Below are positions 1-7,042 of a stretch of 10,493 nt of DNA, in pieces. How positions within the stretch are numbered: the stretch's first letter is position 1; each line of letters begins with the position of its first letter. Origin of the DNA: an uncultured Arcobacter sp. GTDB lineage: Bacteria > Campylobacterota > Campylobacteria > Campylobacterales > Arcobacteraceae. The position numbers and the translations under genes are program-made. The notes beneath the pieces were generated by a model. That model was not told the DNA's origin. It saw nothing but the letters and a program-made list of their open reading frames with translations, and searched no databases. The DNA lies in NCBI GenBank assembly GCA_913062735.1, contig CAJXWI010000043.1, positions 1 through 10,493 of the forward strand, in the 5' to 3' direction.

Positions 1-956
1 GCACCCCAAATATTAATACAAGTATCGAATTTTCTATCAAATTTATCTTTGTGATAAATAATATCTCCTGCTAAATAAGTAGGCATTCCATTGTCTCTTA
101 CAACAACTCTATCAGAATCATCTCCATGCTCGCTTGATTTTAAATAGACTTTTTCATCTTTAGTATATAAAGCGCCTTTTGCTTCAAGATTAGCTTTTGT
201 TTCGTCCCACTTTGAATATAAATCAGATTCATAGACAAATGAGTCAAACTCAATATCTAAATCTTTTAAATCTTTAGTAATAATATCTAATACTAAATCT
301 TTTGCGAAAATTGCTATTTTTCGATAATTATTTTCATCATAAAAAATCTCTTTTCCAAATTCTTTTTCTACTTTTTGGGCAATATCTAATAAGTATTCCC
401 CTCTATAGAATGTCTCTGGAAGCTCTACAACTTCATTATACAAAAATTCTTTTGCACATAAACACAGAGATAAACCAAGCATGTCCATTTGCGAACCTGC
501 GTCATTTACATAATACTCTCGCGTTACATCATATCCAATATGATTCCCAACTCGTGTTAATGTATCCCCTAAGATAGCGCCCCTTGCATGTCCAATATGC
601 AAAGGTCCAGTAGGATTAGCAGAAACATATTCTAAAAGAATTTTTTCTTTCTTTTCACTTATTTTTCCAAAATCAAAGTTCTCTTTTAACGCTTTATTAC
701 TCAAATCAAAAAGAAAATCTTTAGACAATCTAAAGTTAATAAAACCTTTTATCGCACTTACTTCTTCAAACATTGAACAATTTTCAAATTCTTTGGCTAA
801 ATCTTGTGCAATTTGCATAGGATTTTTTCTTAACTCTTTTGCCAAAGAAAAAGCAACAGGCGTTGCATAATGTCCAAAAGAAATATCTTTAGGTTTTTCT
901 AATACTACTTCTCTTTTTAAAATTTTTTCAATAAAACTTTTAACTAACTTTTGCAA
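1..956 (-). CDS. argS: Arginyl-tRNA synthetase, N-terminal part (cut by window edge)
   Basis: Class I aminoacyl-tRNA synthetase that charges tRNA-Arg with arginine in the cytoplasm. The frame is open from a TTG at 956 to the left edge, giving 318 codons of a protein usually near 530 residues; the KMSKS part and the anticodon-binding domain lie outside. The start is chosen because TTG-CAA-AAG follows an AGGA (963-966) by 6 nt and the frame begins like other ArgRS N-termini (LQKLVKSFIEKIL). The first ~90 residues fit the ArgRS-specific N-terminal tRNA-binding domain. The ATP-binding HIGH motif is visible as GPLHIGHARGA, with His120 and His123, followed by YYVNDAG typical of the family. The SD overlaps the tatA stop, so the gene is probably translated from the tatA transcript. 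The family assignment is secure; only the non-ATG start is an inference. Confidence 0.95.
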   Translation of the reverse strand, partial: MQKLVKSFIEKILKREVVLEKPKDISFGHYATPVAFSLAKELRKNPMQIAQDLAKEFENCSMFEEVSAIKGFINFRLSKDFLFDLSNKALKENFDFGKISEKKEKILLEYVSANPTGPLHIGHARGAILGDTLTRVGNHIGYDVTREYYVNDAGSQMDMLGLSLCLCAKEFLYNEVVELPETFYRGEYLLDIAQKVEKEFGKEIFYDENNYRKIAIFAKDLVLDIITKDLKDLDIEFDSFVYESDLYSKWDETKANLEAKGALYTKDEKVYLKSSEHGDDSDRVVVRDNGMPTYLAGDIIYHKDKFDRKFDTCINIWG

Positions 957-964
957 TTGTTTTC

Positions 965-1198
965 CTAAGCGTTTTTTGTTTCGTCTTTTTTACTTGACGT
1001 TTCTTTATCTTCATTCTTTTCTAGTTCTTCTTTTTTAGTAACTTCAACTGTTTCATCATCGTCTTCTTTAACAGCTTTTTTGAAGTTCTTAATTCCTGAA
1101 CCCAAACCCTTCATTAATTCTGGTATCTTTTTTCCACCAAAAAGTAACAAAACTACAAATGCAATTAAAATCCATTCCACACCACCTGGCATTCCCAT
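965..1198 (-). CDS. tatA: Sec-independent protein translocase subunit TatA
   Basis: Pore-forming subunit of the twin-arginine translocase, which exports folded proteins across the inner membrane with TatB/TatC. The 77-residue protein shows the family layout: a short periplasmic N-terminus, one membrane helix at about residues 7-21, the FGGKKIPEL hinge (20-28), an amphipathic helix (about 29-43, [13 protein letters not shown]), then a highly charged, low-complexity Lys/Glu/Asp tail. The start is supported by AGGAG 6 nt upstream; the Met at residue 3 would sit too far from it. TatA and TatB look alike, but the short length and the FGGKKIPEL hinge favour TatA. It is the first gene of a tatA-argS unit with its own -10 box. 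The tatBC genes are not in the window. Confidence 0.93.
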   Translation of the reverse strand: MGMPGGVEWILIAFVVLLLFGGKKIPELMKGLGSGIKNFKKAVKEDDDETVEVTKKEELEKNEDKETSSKKDETKNA

Positions 1199-1229
1199 TT
1201 GACACTCCTGCGTTATTTTATTTTGAGGT

Positions 1230-1235
1230 ATTATA
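1230..1235 (-). promoter_or_regulatory. -10 box of the tatA-argS promoter
   Basis: Perfect TATAAT on the minus strand in the context GCCGATATAATACC, 31 nt upstream of the tatA ATG, giving a predicted leader of about 25 nt. A T-rich tract lies upstream and there is no convincing -35 box, as is usual for sigma-70 promoters in Campylobacterota. Confidence 0.65.
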
Positions 1236-1247
1236 TCGGCTTAATGC

Positions 1248-1280
1248 TTAAAAAAAATATTGAGTCAAATAATATTGACT
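1248..1280 (-). terminator. Candidate rho-independent terminator after crcB
   Basis: On the minus strand, AGTCAA (1275-1280) and TTGACT (1263-1268) form a 6-bp stem around a 6-nt loop, followed by CAATATTTTTTTT. It sits downstream of crcB and upstream of the tatA promoter, where a terminator is expected. The stem is short and AT-rich, so efficiency is uncertain. Confidence 0.45.
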
Positions 1281-1315
1281 AAAAGAAAATCTTTTACAGC
1301 TGCTTGTTTTTACTT

Positions 1316-1696
1316 TTATTTTAAAAAGAAATGAAAAATCTTATAACCAGAAGCTGCTGCTAAAATAGAGCCACATACATTAAATAAAACATTTGCAAGA
1401 CCTAGGAAAAAAGATGTTTCTAGAAGAAAAAAACTCTCAATAGCAAAAGTGGAGTAAGTAGTAAAAGCACCTAAAAAACCCGTGCTTAAAAAAGATTTAC
1501 TTTCTGTTGAGAAATTTTGCACTGCAAAAAGTGCAAATAAACAACCAATTAAAAAAGAGCCAAGAAGATTTACTCCTAAAATACCATAAGGAAAATCACT
1601 TACAAATGTTTTATTCGACAAATGTACAATATAGGCTCGTGCAATTGCACCTAAAAAACCTCCAAGCCCTACAGCTAATATCGTAGAGCCTGTCAT
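1316..1696 (-). CDS. crcB: Fluoride ion channel FluC/CrcB
   Basis: Small inner-membrane fluoride-specific channel that lets toxic cytoplasmic fluoride escape; known members work as antiparallel dual-topology homodimers. The 126 residues hold four hydrophobic segments (about 5-25, 36-58, 68-90, 97-122). Family motifs are present: GGFLGAIAR with Arg20, the central GVNLLGSFLIG with Asn43, and GFLGAFTTYSTF (73-84), which carries the conserved Thr/Ser and Phe residues of the pore. Length is normal. It begins 1 nt after the plsC stop, with AAGG 6 nt before the ATG, so it is the last cistron of the pur-plsC transcript. No fluoride riboswitch is possible directly upstream because the preceding gene abuts it. 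A single full-length copy suggests a homodimer rather than the paired heterodimeric type. Confidence 0.94.
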   Translation of the reverse strand: MTGSTILAVGLGGFLGAIARAYIVHLSNKTFVSDFPYGILGVNLLGSFLIGCLFALFAVQNFSTESKSFLSTGFLGAFTTYSTFAIESFFLLETSFFLGLANVLFNVCGSILAAASGYKIFHFFLK

Positions 1697-1697
1697 T

Positions 1698-2381
1698 TTA
1701 AGCCTTTTTTAATTCGTTTTGTAAAACTTCATTCATTAGAATCTCAGTATCTTCAAACCATGTACTTTTTCTTTTTGCTTGTACGGGTTCTAAATAAATC
1801 ACTTTGACTGTACCTGATGTAACTTTTAAATTTTGAGAATCTAAAATACCTCTTGTATTGATTAAAATAACAGGCTGAACTCTTAAGCCTAGTTTAGATG
1901 CAACCATAGAAGAACCTGCTTTAAACTTTAAAAGTTGCTCACCATTTGAGCGTGTTCCTTCTGGAAACATAGCAATAGGACGACCTTTTGATAATCTGTC
2001 TTTTGCATCATTGATTAATTTAATTAAACCAGATTTATTCTCTCTATCCACACTTATCATCTCAGGCATTTTCATAATATGTCCAAAAAAGAATAAATCC
2101 GTAATCTCTTTCTTTCCTACCCATGCCAAATGTCTAGAATGAATATGTTCCATAATAATAATATCTAACATACTTTGATGATTCATTAGTACCATATCAC
2201 AAGATTCGTCTAGTTTTCCCACTTCTTCAATCTTGATTCCCAAACACATAACTTGAAACTTCATCCATATTTTAATTATCGTATGAATTTTCTTTTTAAA
2301 AAAGAACATAGCAACGACTACTATTCCTACAGTAATAGAAAATTGTATGAATATAAATAAAGCTTTAATTCTTGCTAACAT
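1698..2381 (-). CDS. plsC: 1-acyl-sn-glycerol-3-phosphate acyltransferase PlsC
   Basis: Lysophosphatidic acid acyltransferase, which adds the second acyl chain to make phosphatidic acid at the inner membrane. Starting at the ATG at 2381 gives 227 residues. A hydrophobic N-terminal helix (about 6-28) is followed by the catalytic NHx4D motif as NHQSMLD (67-73, His68 and Asp73), a WVGKKEI block, and the substrate-binding FPEGTRS motif (139-145), then VQPVIL near 168-173. All four family blocks are therefore present. A TTG at 2402 would add seven residues, but AGGAAG at 2385-2390 sits ideally before the ATG at 2381, and those extra codons lie inside the upstream gene. The chosen start still overlaps the upstream gene by 17 nt, suggesting translational coupling. 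crcB follows after 1 nt. Confidence 0.93.
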   Translation of the reverse strand: MLARIKALFIFIQFSITVGIVVVAMFFFKKKIHTIIKIWMKFQVMCLGIKIEEVGKLDESCDMVLMNHQSMLDIIIMEHIHSRHLAWVGKKEITDLFFFGHIMKMPEMISVDRENKSGLIKLINDAKDRLSKGRPIAMFPEGTRSNGEQLLKFKAGSSMVASKLGLRVQPVILINTRGILDSQNLKVTSGTVKVIYLEPVQAKRKSTWFEDTEILMNEVLQNELKKA

Positions 2382-3624
2382 TGTCTTCCTTAATCCAACC
2401 AATTACTTCAGTATTTTGATCATTTGTATTAAATAAAACCTTATAAAAACCGGCTTTATGATTTAATATTTCTACAAGTTGTTCTTTTTGTGTTTTGAAA
2501 AAAACCGTAGAATTTTTTGTTGGTAAAATATAAATAATTACATCTTTTTGGATAATAGCTGTTTTATTTGGCATTACAAATAAAATCAATAAAATCACAA
2601 ATACAAGCGTAATAATAAGATAAATTAATTTTCGTTTCCACAAGGTAATAATAAAAAAGAAAAACAATAAAGCTGAAATGGCTATTTTTTTATAAAACTC
2701 AAAGTTTGAATTATTAGGGTTTAAATCACTTTGTGTTGAGATCAATTCATTTTCTAAAATAATAGGTAAATTAATACTTATAAAAGAGTTTGTTTTAAGA
2801 CTGTAATAATTAAAGGCAATCTTTTTTGTATGAATAGGTACAATTACGTGGTAAATAAGATTTTGAACAGGATAAGATTCATCAAAAGAGGTGGAACCTT
2901 GTTCAAAATATTCTTCATCTAAAGTAAAATCTTCCAAATTTCCATTAATTGCAGAAAGGTCTAATACGGTTAATAATTCTTTATTATTATACTGTTTTGT
3001 TTTATAATTATTTACTATTAATTCTTTTGCAATTACGTTTGAAAACTTTTTATTTCCCTTTGCTAAGTGAGTAAATTCGAGTTTTAAGGGTTCTAAATAT
3101 TCTGTTTCTTCAAGAATCCCATTATTGTAAAGTAAAATCTGTATACGGGGCATTACAAAATCTGCAGAATTTACTTTAAAATAAAATTTATTTTCATATT
3201 CTTGTTCATCTTTTTCGCTCCAAGCAGAATCCGAATTTAAAACACTAACATTTAACGCATCAATAAAACGTATATCAATTTTTTCATAATTATCTCTTGC
3301 TACTATTACTTTAATATCTACTTCAAAGGTTTGTTTTTGGTAAATCACATCGGGGGATTTTTTATAAGAAAGATAAAGAGTTTTAGCTTGAGATTGAGTA
3401 TCTTCGCTTAAAAAAACTTCTTTGCTGTAATCTATTATTTCTTTTTCTTGTGCATTAAAAGCTGTGCTTTGCTTGTTTTTAATTTCATTTGTATTTTCTG
3501 TATCTTGTTTATTTTCTAGCGCTTCACTTGTAGAAGTAGAAGAAAAAACAGACACTTCTTTATCTTGCAGTTCAGAAGAAAAAAGAATTTGCGTAAATAA
3601 AAATAGAGCGAGTAAATATTTCAT
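2365..3624 (-). CDS. Periplasmic/membrane protein of unknown function with C-terminal SH3b-like domain
   Basis: Function unknown. The 419-residue protein starts with a signal peptide (about 1-16, Lys then a Leu/Phe core), then a Ser/Thr/Glu/Asn-rich low-complexity linker (about 25-60). A predicted beta-rich region follows (about 80-290); its opening TLYLSYKKSPDVIYQKQTFEV recalls the Ig-like repeats of BatD-type proteins, but this is only a resemblance. Two membrane helices come next (about 312-328 and 333-351, separated by WKRK), then a tail (355-417) with the strand pattern of a bacterial SH3b domain (VIIYILPTKNSTVFF, then FYKVLF, then EVIGWIKEDNV). With a cleaved signal and two helices, both the large domain and the SH3b tail would lie in the periplasm, so a peptidoglycan-associated role is possible. 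AAGGA 5 nt before the ATG supports the start. By position it corresponds to C. jejuni Cj0515. Confidence 0.8.
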   Translation of the reverse strand: MKYLLALFLFTQILFSSELQDKEVSVFSSTSTSEALENKQDTENTNEIKNKQSTAFNAQEKEIIDYSKEVFLSEDTQSQAKTLYLSYKKSPDVIYQKQTFEVDIKVIVARDNYEKIDIRFIDALNVSVLNSDSAWSEKDEQEYENKFYFKVNSADFVMPRIQILLYNNGILEETEYLEPLKLEFTHLAKGNKKFSNVIAKELIVNNYKTKQYNNKELLTVLDLSAINGNLEDFTLDEEYFEQGSTSFDESYPVQNLIYHVIVPIHTKKIAFNYYSLKTNSFISINLPIILENELISTQSDLNPNNSNFEFYKKIAISALLFFFFIITLWKRKLIYLIITLVFVILLILFVMPNKTAIIQKDVIIYILPTKNSTVFFKTQKEQLVEILNHKAGFYKVLFNTNDQNTEVIGWIKEDNVSKN

Positions 3625-3639
3625 ATCTGTCCTTGGTAT

Positions 3640-3658
3640 AAGCAGCGAAGAGCTACTT
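3640..3658 (-). other. Intercistronic RNA hairpin at the purQ stop
   Basis: In the minus-strand transcript, AAGTAGC and GCTGCTT form a 7-bp stem with one G-U pair and a 5-nt loop (TCTTC). The stem overlaps the purQ TAG codon. No T-tract follows, so it is not a standard terminator; mRNA processing or stability is a possible role. Confidence 0.35.
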
Positions 3659-4327
3659 ATTTAAAAAACCTTCTAACATCTTAATTCCATCTGTTGAACC
3701 TAAAATTTCTTCTAGTGCACGTTCAGGATGTGGCATTAGTGCAAAAATGTTTTTATCTTTATTACAAATACCTGCAATATTTGAAACTGAACCGTTTAAG
3801 TTAATTTCTTTTGAGTCTTCATCGCAATATCGTAAAAGAATTTGATCATTTTTGATTAAATCTTCTAAACCGGCATCATCAATAAAATAGTTACCATCGT
3901 GGTGGGCAACTGGAATATTAAGTGTATCTCCAAGTTCAAGTTTTTGTAAAAAAGTATTATTATTTGATACTACTTTTAAAGGCACGATTTTAGAAATAAA
4001 ATGTAATTTATCATTTCTTTTCATAGCTCCTGGCAATAAACCAGCTTCTAAAAGAATTTGAAAACCATTACAAATACCTAAAATTTTTCCACCCTTAGCT
4101 GCATATTCTTGAACTGCATCCATAATAGAAGCAAATCTAGCAATAGCACCTGAACGTAAATAATCTCCATAAGAAAATCCACCAGGGATTACTAAGAGAT
4201 CAGTATTTGAAGGTAATGTTGTTTCTTTGTGCCATATAATATTTACATTGCAACCAAGTTTTTCAAAAGCATACTGTGTATCGTACTCACAGTTTGTTCC
4301 AGGGAATTGTAATACTGATACGTTCAT
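3653..4327 (-). CDS. purQ: Phosphoribosylformylglycinamidine synthase, glutaminase subunit PurQ
   Basis: Class I glutamine amidotransferase subunit of FGAM synthase (step 4 of purine synthesis); it releases ammonia from glutamine for PurL. The 224 residues match the small-subunit PurQ of the three-component PurS/PurQ/PurL enzyme. Visible landmarks are FPGTNCEYDT (8-17), VIPGGFSYGDYLRSGAIA (46-63), the nucleophile elbow GICNGFQ with Cys86, and the MPHPER block with His200 and Glu202, completing the Cys-His-Glu triad. It starts 3 nt after the purS stop, with AGGA 6 nt before the ATG inside the end of purS, so the two are tightly coupled. A separate PurQ implies a small-type PurL elsewhere in the genome. 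Confidence 0.97.
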   Translation of the reverse strand: MNVSVLQFPGTNCEYDTQYAFEKLGCNVNIIWHKETTLPSNTDLLVIPGGFSYGDYLRSGAIARFASIMDAVQEYAAKGGKILGICNGFQILLEAGLLPGAMKRNDKLHFISKIVPLKVVSNNNTFLQKLELGDTLNIPVAHHDGNYFIDDAGLEDLIKNDQILLRYCDEDSKEINLNGSVSNIAGICNKDKNIFALMPHPERALEEILGSTDGIKMLEGFLNK

Positions 4328-4330
4328 TCT

Positions 4331-4576
4331 TTATCCTATAATTTCTATTGAATAATCTTCAATTACAGTATTTGCAAGTAATTTTTCACACATATTTGTA
4401 ACTTCAGTTCGAGCAGCTTCTTCAGTTGAAGAACTTAGCTCAATAATAATTTGTTTACCAATTCTTACATCTTTAACAATATCTTTAAAACCTAAAGTAT
4501 CTAAAGCATGATGAGTTGCTTTCCCTTGATCGTCTAATACACCTTTTTTTAATCCAATGTTTACAATTGCTTTCAT
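4331..4576 (-). CDS. purS: Phosphoribosylformylglycinamidine synthase subunit PurS
   Basis: Small non-catalytic subunit that bridges PurQ and PurL in FGAM synthase and helps pass ammonia between them. The 81-residue length is typical. The family pattern is clear: LKKGVLDDQGKATHHAL (9-25), LGFKDIVKDVRIGK (28-41), and the C-terminal strand IEDYSIEII. AAGG lies 6 nt before the ATG. It is the first gene after a TATAAT promoter and directly precedes purQ. Confidence 0.95.
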   Translation of the reverse strand: MKAIVNIGLKKGVLDDQGKATHHALDTLGFKDIVKDVRIGKQIIIELSSSTEEAARTEVTNMCEKLLANTVIEDYSIEIIG

Positions 4577-4602
4577 TTATTACCTTCATATATATTTTTG
4601 CG

Positions 4603-4608
4603 ATTATA
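4603..4608 (-). promoter_or_regulatory. -10 box of the purS-purQ promoter
   Basis: Perfect TATAAT on the minus strand (TTTTAGATATAATCGC), 26 nt before the purS ATG, for a leader of about 20 nt. Its upstream edge overlaps one arm of the inverted repeat at 4607-4638. No clear -35 box. Confidence 0.6.
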
Positions 4609-4638
4609 TCTAAAAGAGCTTTACAACACTTTTAGATA
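4607..4638. repeat. Perfect inverted repeat over the purS promoter
   Basis: TATCTAAAAG (4607-4616) and CTTTTAGATA (4629-4638) are perfect 10-bp inverted arms separated by 12 bp. The downstream arm shares two bases with the purS TATAAT, so the element covers roughly the -10 to -40 region of the promoter. It could be an operator for a dimeric regulator. A terminator for purC is the alternative, but no long T-tract follows on the minus strand. It lies in the only sizeable gap (82 bp) of the purine cluster. Confidence 0.5.
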
Positions 4639-4658
4639 AGACCTTACTGTTTTTTAAC

Positions 4659-5612
4659 TTATTTATTTAGTCTTTTCTCAATTGTTGAGTAAGCACTTAA
4701 TATTCCATCTGTAATTGAAGAAGGAACTTCTACTTCTAGTTTTTCACCTACGTTTAAACTCTTCGCTTTTTCTTTCCACGAATTCTTTTTTGCAAAATCT
4801 CGAAGAATTTGTTTATCCATTGAAAGATAGTTTTGTTCATCAAAGTTTTCACGTGCAATAAATCTTGAACTTTCAGGAGTTAATACTTCATCTCCAAGAA
4901 CCCATTGTCCATCTTTATCAACAAAGATTTCAAACTTTGTATCAACAACAACAATACCATTCTCTAATGCATATGCTGTAAAATCTTTAAACAGTTTTTC
5001 CATACTAGAAATAATCTCTGGGAATACTTCTTTAACTTTAGCAGTATTTAAAGGTTCGTCTTTAATACCTTTTGTTGTAGGAGTAAAAATTGCAGTCTCA
5101 AATTTATGCCATTGTTTTAAATCTTTTGATAGTTCTAAACCATAAGGATCATTTCCATTTTGACAAGCTTCAAATAATGAGCCCGTTAAATAGTTTCTAA
5201 AAATAAACTCAAACTGTACAAGCTCACCATCAATTTTAGCTTCTAAAGGTTTGCAAAGTTCCATTAATTGACATCGTGGAGCAATAGTTAAAGATGAATC
5301 GATTTTCTCATCTAAAATAGCTGTTCTGATTCCAAACTCTTTTGCATAAGCAGCTCCATTATTTGAAATAGTTGTTTGAGAAACACCTTTACCAATAATT
5401 TCAAGATTTAAAGGAATATCAAAAACAGAACATCTGTCGCTTCTTACTAATAATACTTTTTGATCTTCACCTGGACAGGTATAAAGATCTGCATTTTTCC
5501 CAATATAAAATAAATTGTAACCTAAGTCTTCAAGTTCAGAAATACCTTTTTTAGAGGTCGTTTTTTTTGCTTCTGGCCATAACCCTAGTTCTACAATATC
5601 GCTAATTTTCAT
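4659..5612 (-). CDS. purC: SAICAR synthetase PurC, long form
   Basis: Phosphoribosylaminoimidazole-succinocarboxamide synthase, which joins CAIR and aspartate with ATP to make SAICAR. Conserved blocks seen: FRNYLTGS (138-145), TPTTKGIKDEP (177-187), the signature VVVDTKFE (221-228), and GDEVLTPESSRF (240-251). The last two carry the metal and substrate acidic residues. At 317 residues it is about 80 longer than the ~237-residue enzyme of E. coli, and its N-terminus differs from the usual YEGKAK-type opening (it has LFYIGKNADLY at 34-44). It is closer in size to the yeast or Bacteroides form. AGGAG, overlapping the ctpA stop, lies 5 nt before the ATG; the 8-nt gap places it in an operon with ctpA. 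Function is confident from motifs; the length class is notable. Confidence 0.94.
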   Translation of the reverse strand: MKISDIVELGLWPEAKKTTSKKGISELEDLGYNLFYIGKNADLYTCPGEDQKVLLVRSDRCSVFDIPLNLEIIGKGVSQTTISNNGAAYAKEFGIRTAILDEKIDSSLTIAPRCQLMELCKPLEAKIDGELVQFEFIFRNYLTGSLFEACQNGNDPYGLELSKDLKQWHKFETAIFTPTTKGIKDEPLNTAKVKEVFPEIISSMEKLFKDFTAYALENGIVVVDTKFEIFVDKDGQWVLGDEVLTPESSRFIARENFDEQNYLSMDKQILRDFAKKNSWKEKAKSLNVGEKLEVEVPSSITDGILSAYSTIEKRLNK

Positions 5613-5620
5613 TTACTCTC

Positions 5621-6910
5621 CTAATTCATTATAATTAAACTTTTTAGAATATTAACACCAATTGTTAATTGATTGTCTAAAAGTAATTTTTCTTTTGTAA
5701 TAATTGTTTTGTTTTCTTTTTCTTCTTTTTCCATCTTCATTTTTCCATCAACTTTTTCAAGTTCACTTTTTAAATGTTTCTTTAAATCTGCTTCTTTAAT
5801 TTTAAAATCATTTTCTTTTTCGCTTACTGACTCACCTGCATAAGCAACAATATCAGGCGTAACACCTACTGCTTGTATTGTTCTTCCACTTGGTAAATAA
5901 TACTTAGCAATAGTAATTTTAATACCTTCACTTTTATCTTTAGTAATTGGTAGTACTGCTTGCACAGAACCTTTTCCAAACGTTTTATCTCCAACTACAA
6001 TTGCACGTTTATGATCTTGAAGTGAACCTGCAACAATTTCAGAAGCAGAAGCACTTCCAATGTTAACAAGTACTACTAAAGGAGCTTTTGTTAAAGTAGC
6101 TCTATAAGAAGCAGTAAACTTCTCTTCATCATTAACATCTCTACCTTTTTGCGAAACAATAACACCCTTGTCAACAAAAAGATCCGTAACACCAATAGCT
6201 TGGTTTAATAAACCTCCAGGATTATTTCTTAAATCTAAAATAATTCCTTTGAATTTTTTATTCTCTTTAATGGCTTTACTTAAACCTTTTACTACTTTTC
6301 TATCAAAAGAACTCACTCTTAAATACAAAATATCATCACCAATGGTTTTTACATAAACGCTTTGAATTTTTATAATGTCTCTTATGATTTTAATCTTAAT
6401 AGGTTTGTTTTGACCTTTTCTTACAACTGTTAAAATAATAGGAGTTTTAGGTTTTCCTCGCATAAAACCAACGGCTTCATCTAGTGTAATATTCAAAGTA
6501 GATTTATCATCAATTTTTAGAATAATATCACTGGCTTTTACTCCTGCACGATCAGCTGGAGTATCATCAATAGGGGAAATAACAGTTAACGCTCCATCTC
6601 TCATTCCAACCGTAATACCTAAACCACCGAATTCTCCAGAGGTTTTTATTTTCATTTCTTTAAAATATTTTTTGTCCATATAAGTAGAATGAGCATCTAA
6701 TTCTTGCATCAAACCTTTAAGTGCTTTGTTTACAATTTCTTCTAATTGTAAATCATCCACATAATACTTTTCAACTGTGCCAATAACTTGAGTTAACTTC
6801 GATAAAGACTCGAAACGTGAGGGTTTTGCTTCTGTGTTATTGCTTTCATTTGCATACAGCAAAGTAAAAAAAGAACTCATTAGCATAAACGATATTAGTA
6901 TTTTTCTCAT
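5621..6910 (-). CDS. ctpA: Carboxy-terminal processing protease, S41 family (CtpA)
   Basis: Exported serine protease of family S41A that trims or degrades envelope proteins from the C-terminus. The 429 residues show a signal peptide (1-20, cleavage near LLYA-NES), an N-terminal helical region with LDAHSTYMDKKYF (71-83), a PDZ domain (about 88-168, GEFGGLGITV then GVKASDIILKIDD), and the S41 core (about 190-355). The core carries ILDLRNNPGG (224-233), GSASASE (285-291) with the presumed nucleophile Ser288, and FGKGSVQ (311-317) with the general base Lys313 and Gln317. The 25-residue Ser-Lys spacing matches known CtpB and Prc enzymes. The C-terminal tail (365-405) is rich in Lys and Glu. AAAGG 6 nt before the ATG supports the start. 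It heads the minus-strand block, with a -10 box about 53 nt upstream. Confidence 0.95.
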   Translation of the reverse strand: MRKILISFMLMSSFFTLLYANESNNTEAKPSRFESLSKLTQVIGTVEKYYVDDLQLEEIVNKALKGLMQELDAHSTYMDKKYFKEMKIKTSGEFGGLGITVGMRDGALTVISPIDDTPADRAGVKASDIILKIDDKSTLNITLDEAVGFMRGKPKTPIILTVVRKGQNKPIKIKIIRDIIKIQSVYVKTIGDDILYLRVSSFDRKVVKGLSKAIKENKKFKGIILDLRNNPGGLLNQAIGVTDLFVDKGVIVSQKGRDVNDEEKFTASYRATLTKAPLVVLVNIGSASASEIVAGSLQDHKRAIVVGDKTFGKGSVQAVLPITKDKSEGIKITIAKYYLPSGRTIQAVGVTPDIVAYAGESVSEKENDFKIKEADLKKHLKSELEKVDGKMKMEKEEKENKTIITKEKLLLDNQLTIGVNILKSLIIMN

Positions 6911-6962
6911 TGTTTACCTTTGGTCATAAATATTTTGATTTCAGTTTTTCTTAATATTTGGT

Positions 6963-6968
6963 ATTATA
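6963..6968 (-). promoter_or_regulatory. -10 box of the ctpA-purC promoter
   Basis: Perfect TATAAT on the minus strand (TTCAATATAATACC), 52 nt upstream of the ctpA ATG, predicting a leader of about 46 nt. It lies in the 132-bp divergent gap shared with the plus-strand gene at 7043. Confidence 0.6.
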
Positions 6969-7008
6969 TTGAATGTTTTATAAAAGTAAGGTTTTATGCT
7001 TTTTTTTG

Positions 7009-7017
7009 TAGTATATG
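7009..7017 (+). promoter_or_regulatory. Possible -10 region for the 7043 gene
   Basis: TAGTATATG after a run of eight-plus T residues (about 6999-7007), 25 nt before the ATG at 7043. T-rich DNA upstream of a degenerate -10 is common for sigma-70 promoters in this phylum, but the box itself is poor. A plus-strand promoter is required somewhere in this 132-bp gap because the neighbour is divergent. Confidence 0.3.
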
Positions 7018-7042
7018 TATTAATTTTTTAATAAGGTAAATA

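Noticed and set aside
302..577. 91-codon plus-strand open frame
   Set aside because: It lies wholly antisense to argS, which shows clear family motifs including HIGH; no SD precedes it.
1697..1760. Fluoride riboswitch controlling crcB
   Set aside because: crcB starts 1 nt after plsC, leaving no leader; the upstream bases are plsC codons.
2382..2402. Upstream TTG start extending plsC by seven residues
   Set aside because: The ATG at 2381 has AGGAAG at the right distance, and the extension has no SD and lies in the upstream coding sequence.
3464..3664. 66-codon plus-strand open frame
   Set aside because: Antisense to the low-complexity and signal region of the 2365-3624 gene; its Ser/Cys-rich product is a shadow of the Lys/Glu codons there.
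6168..6356. 62-codon plus-strand open frame
   Set aside because: Antisense to the catalytic core of ctpA, without SD or family resemblance.
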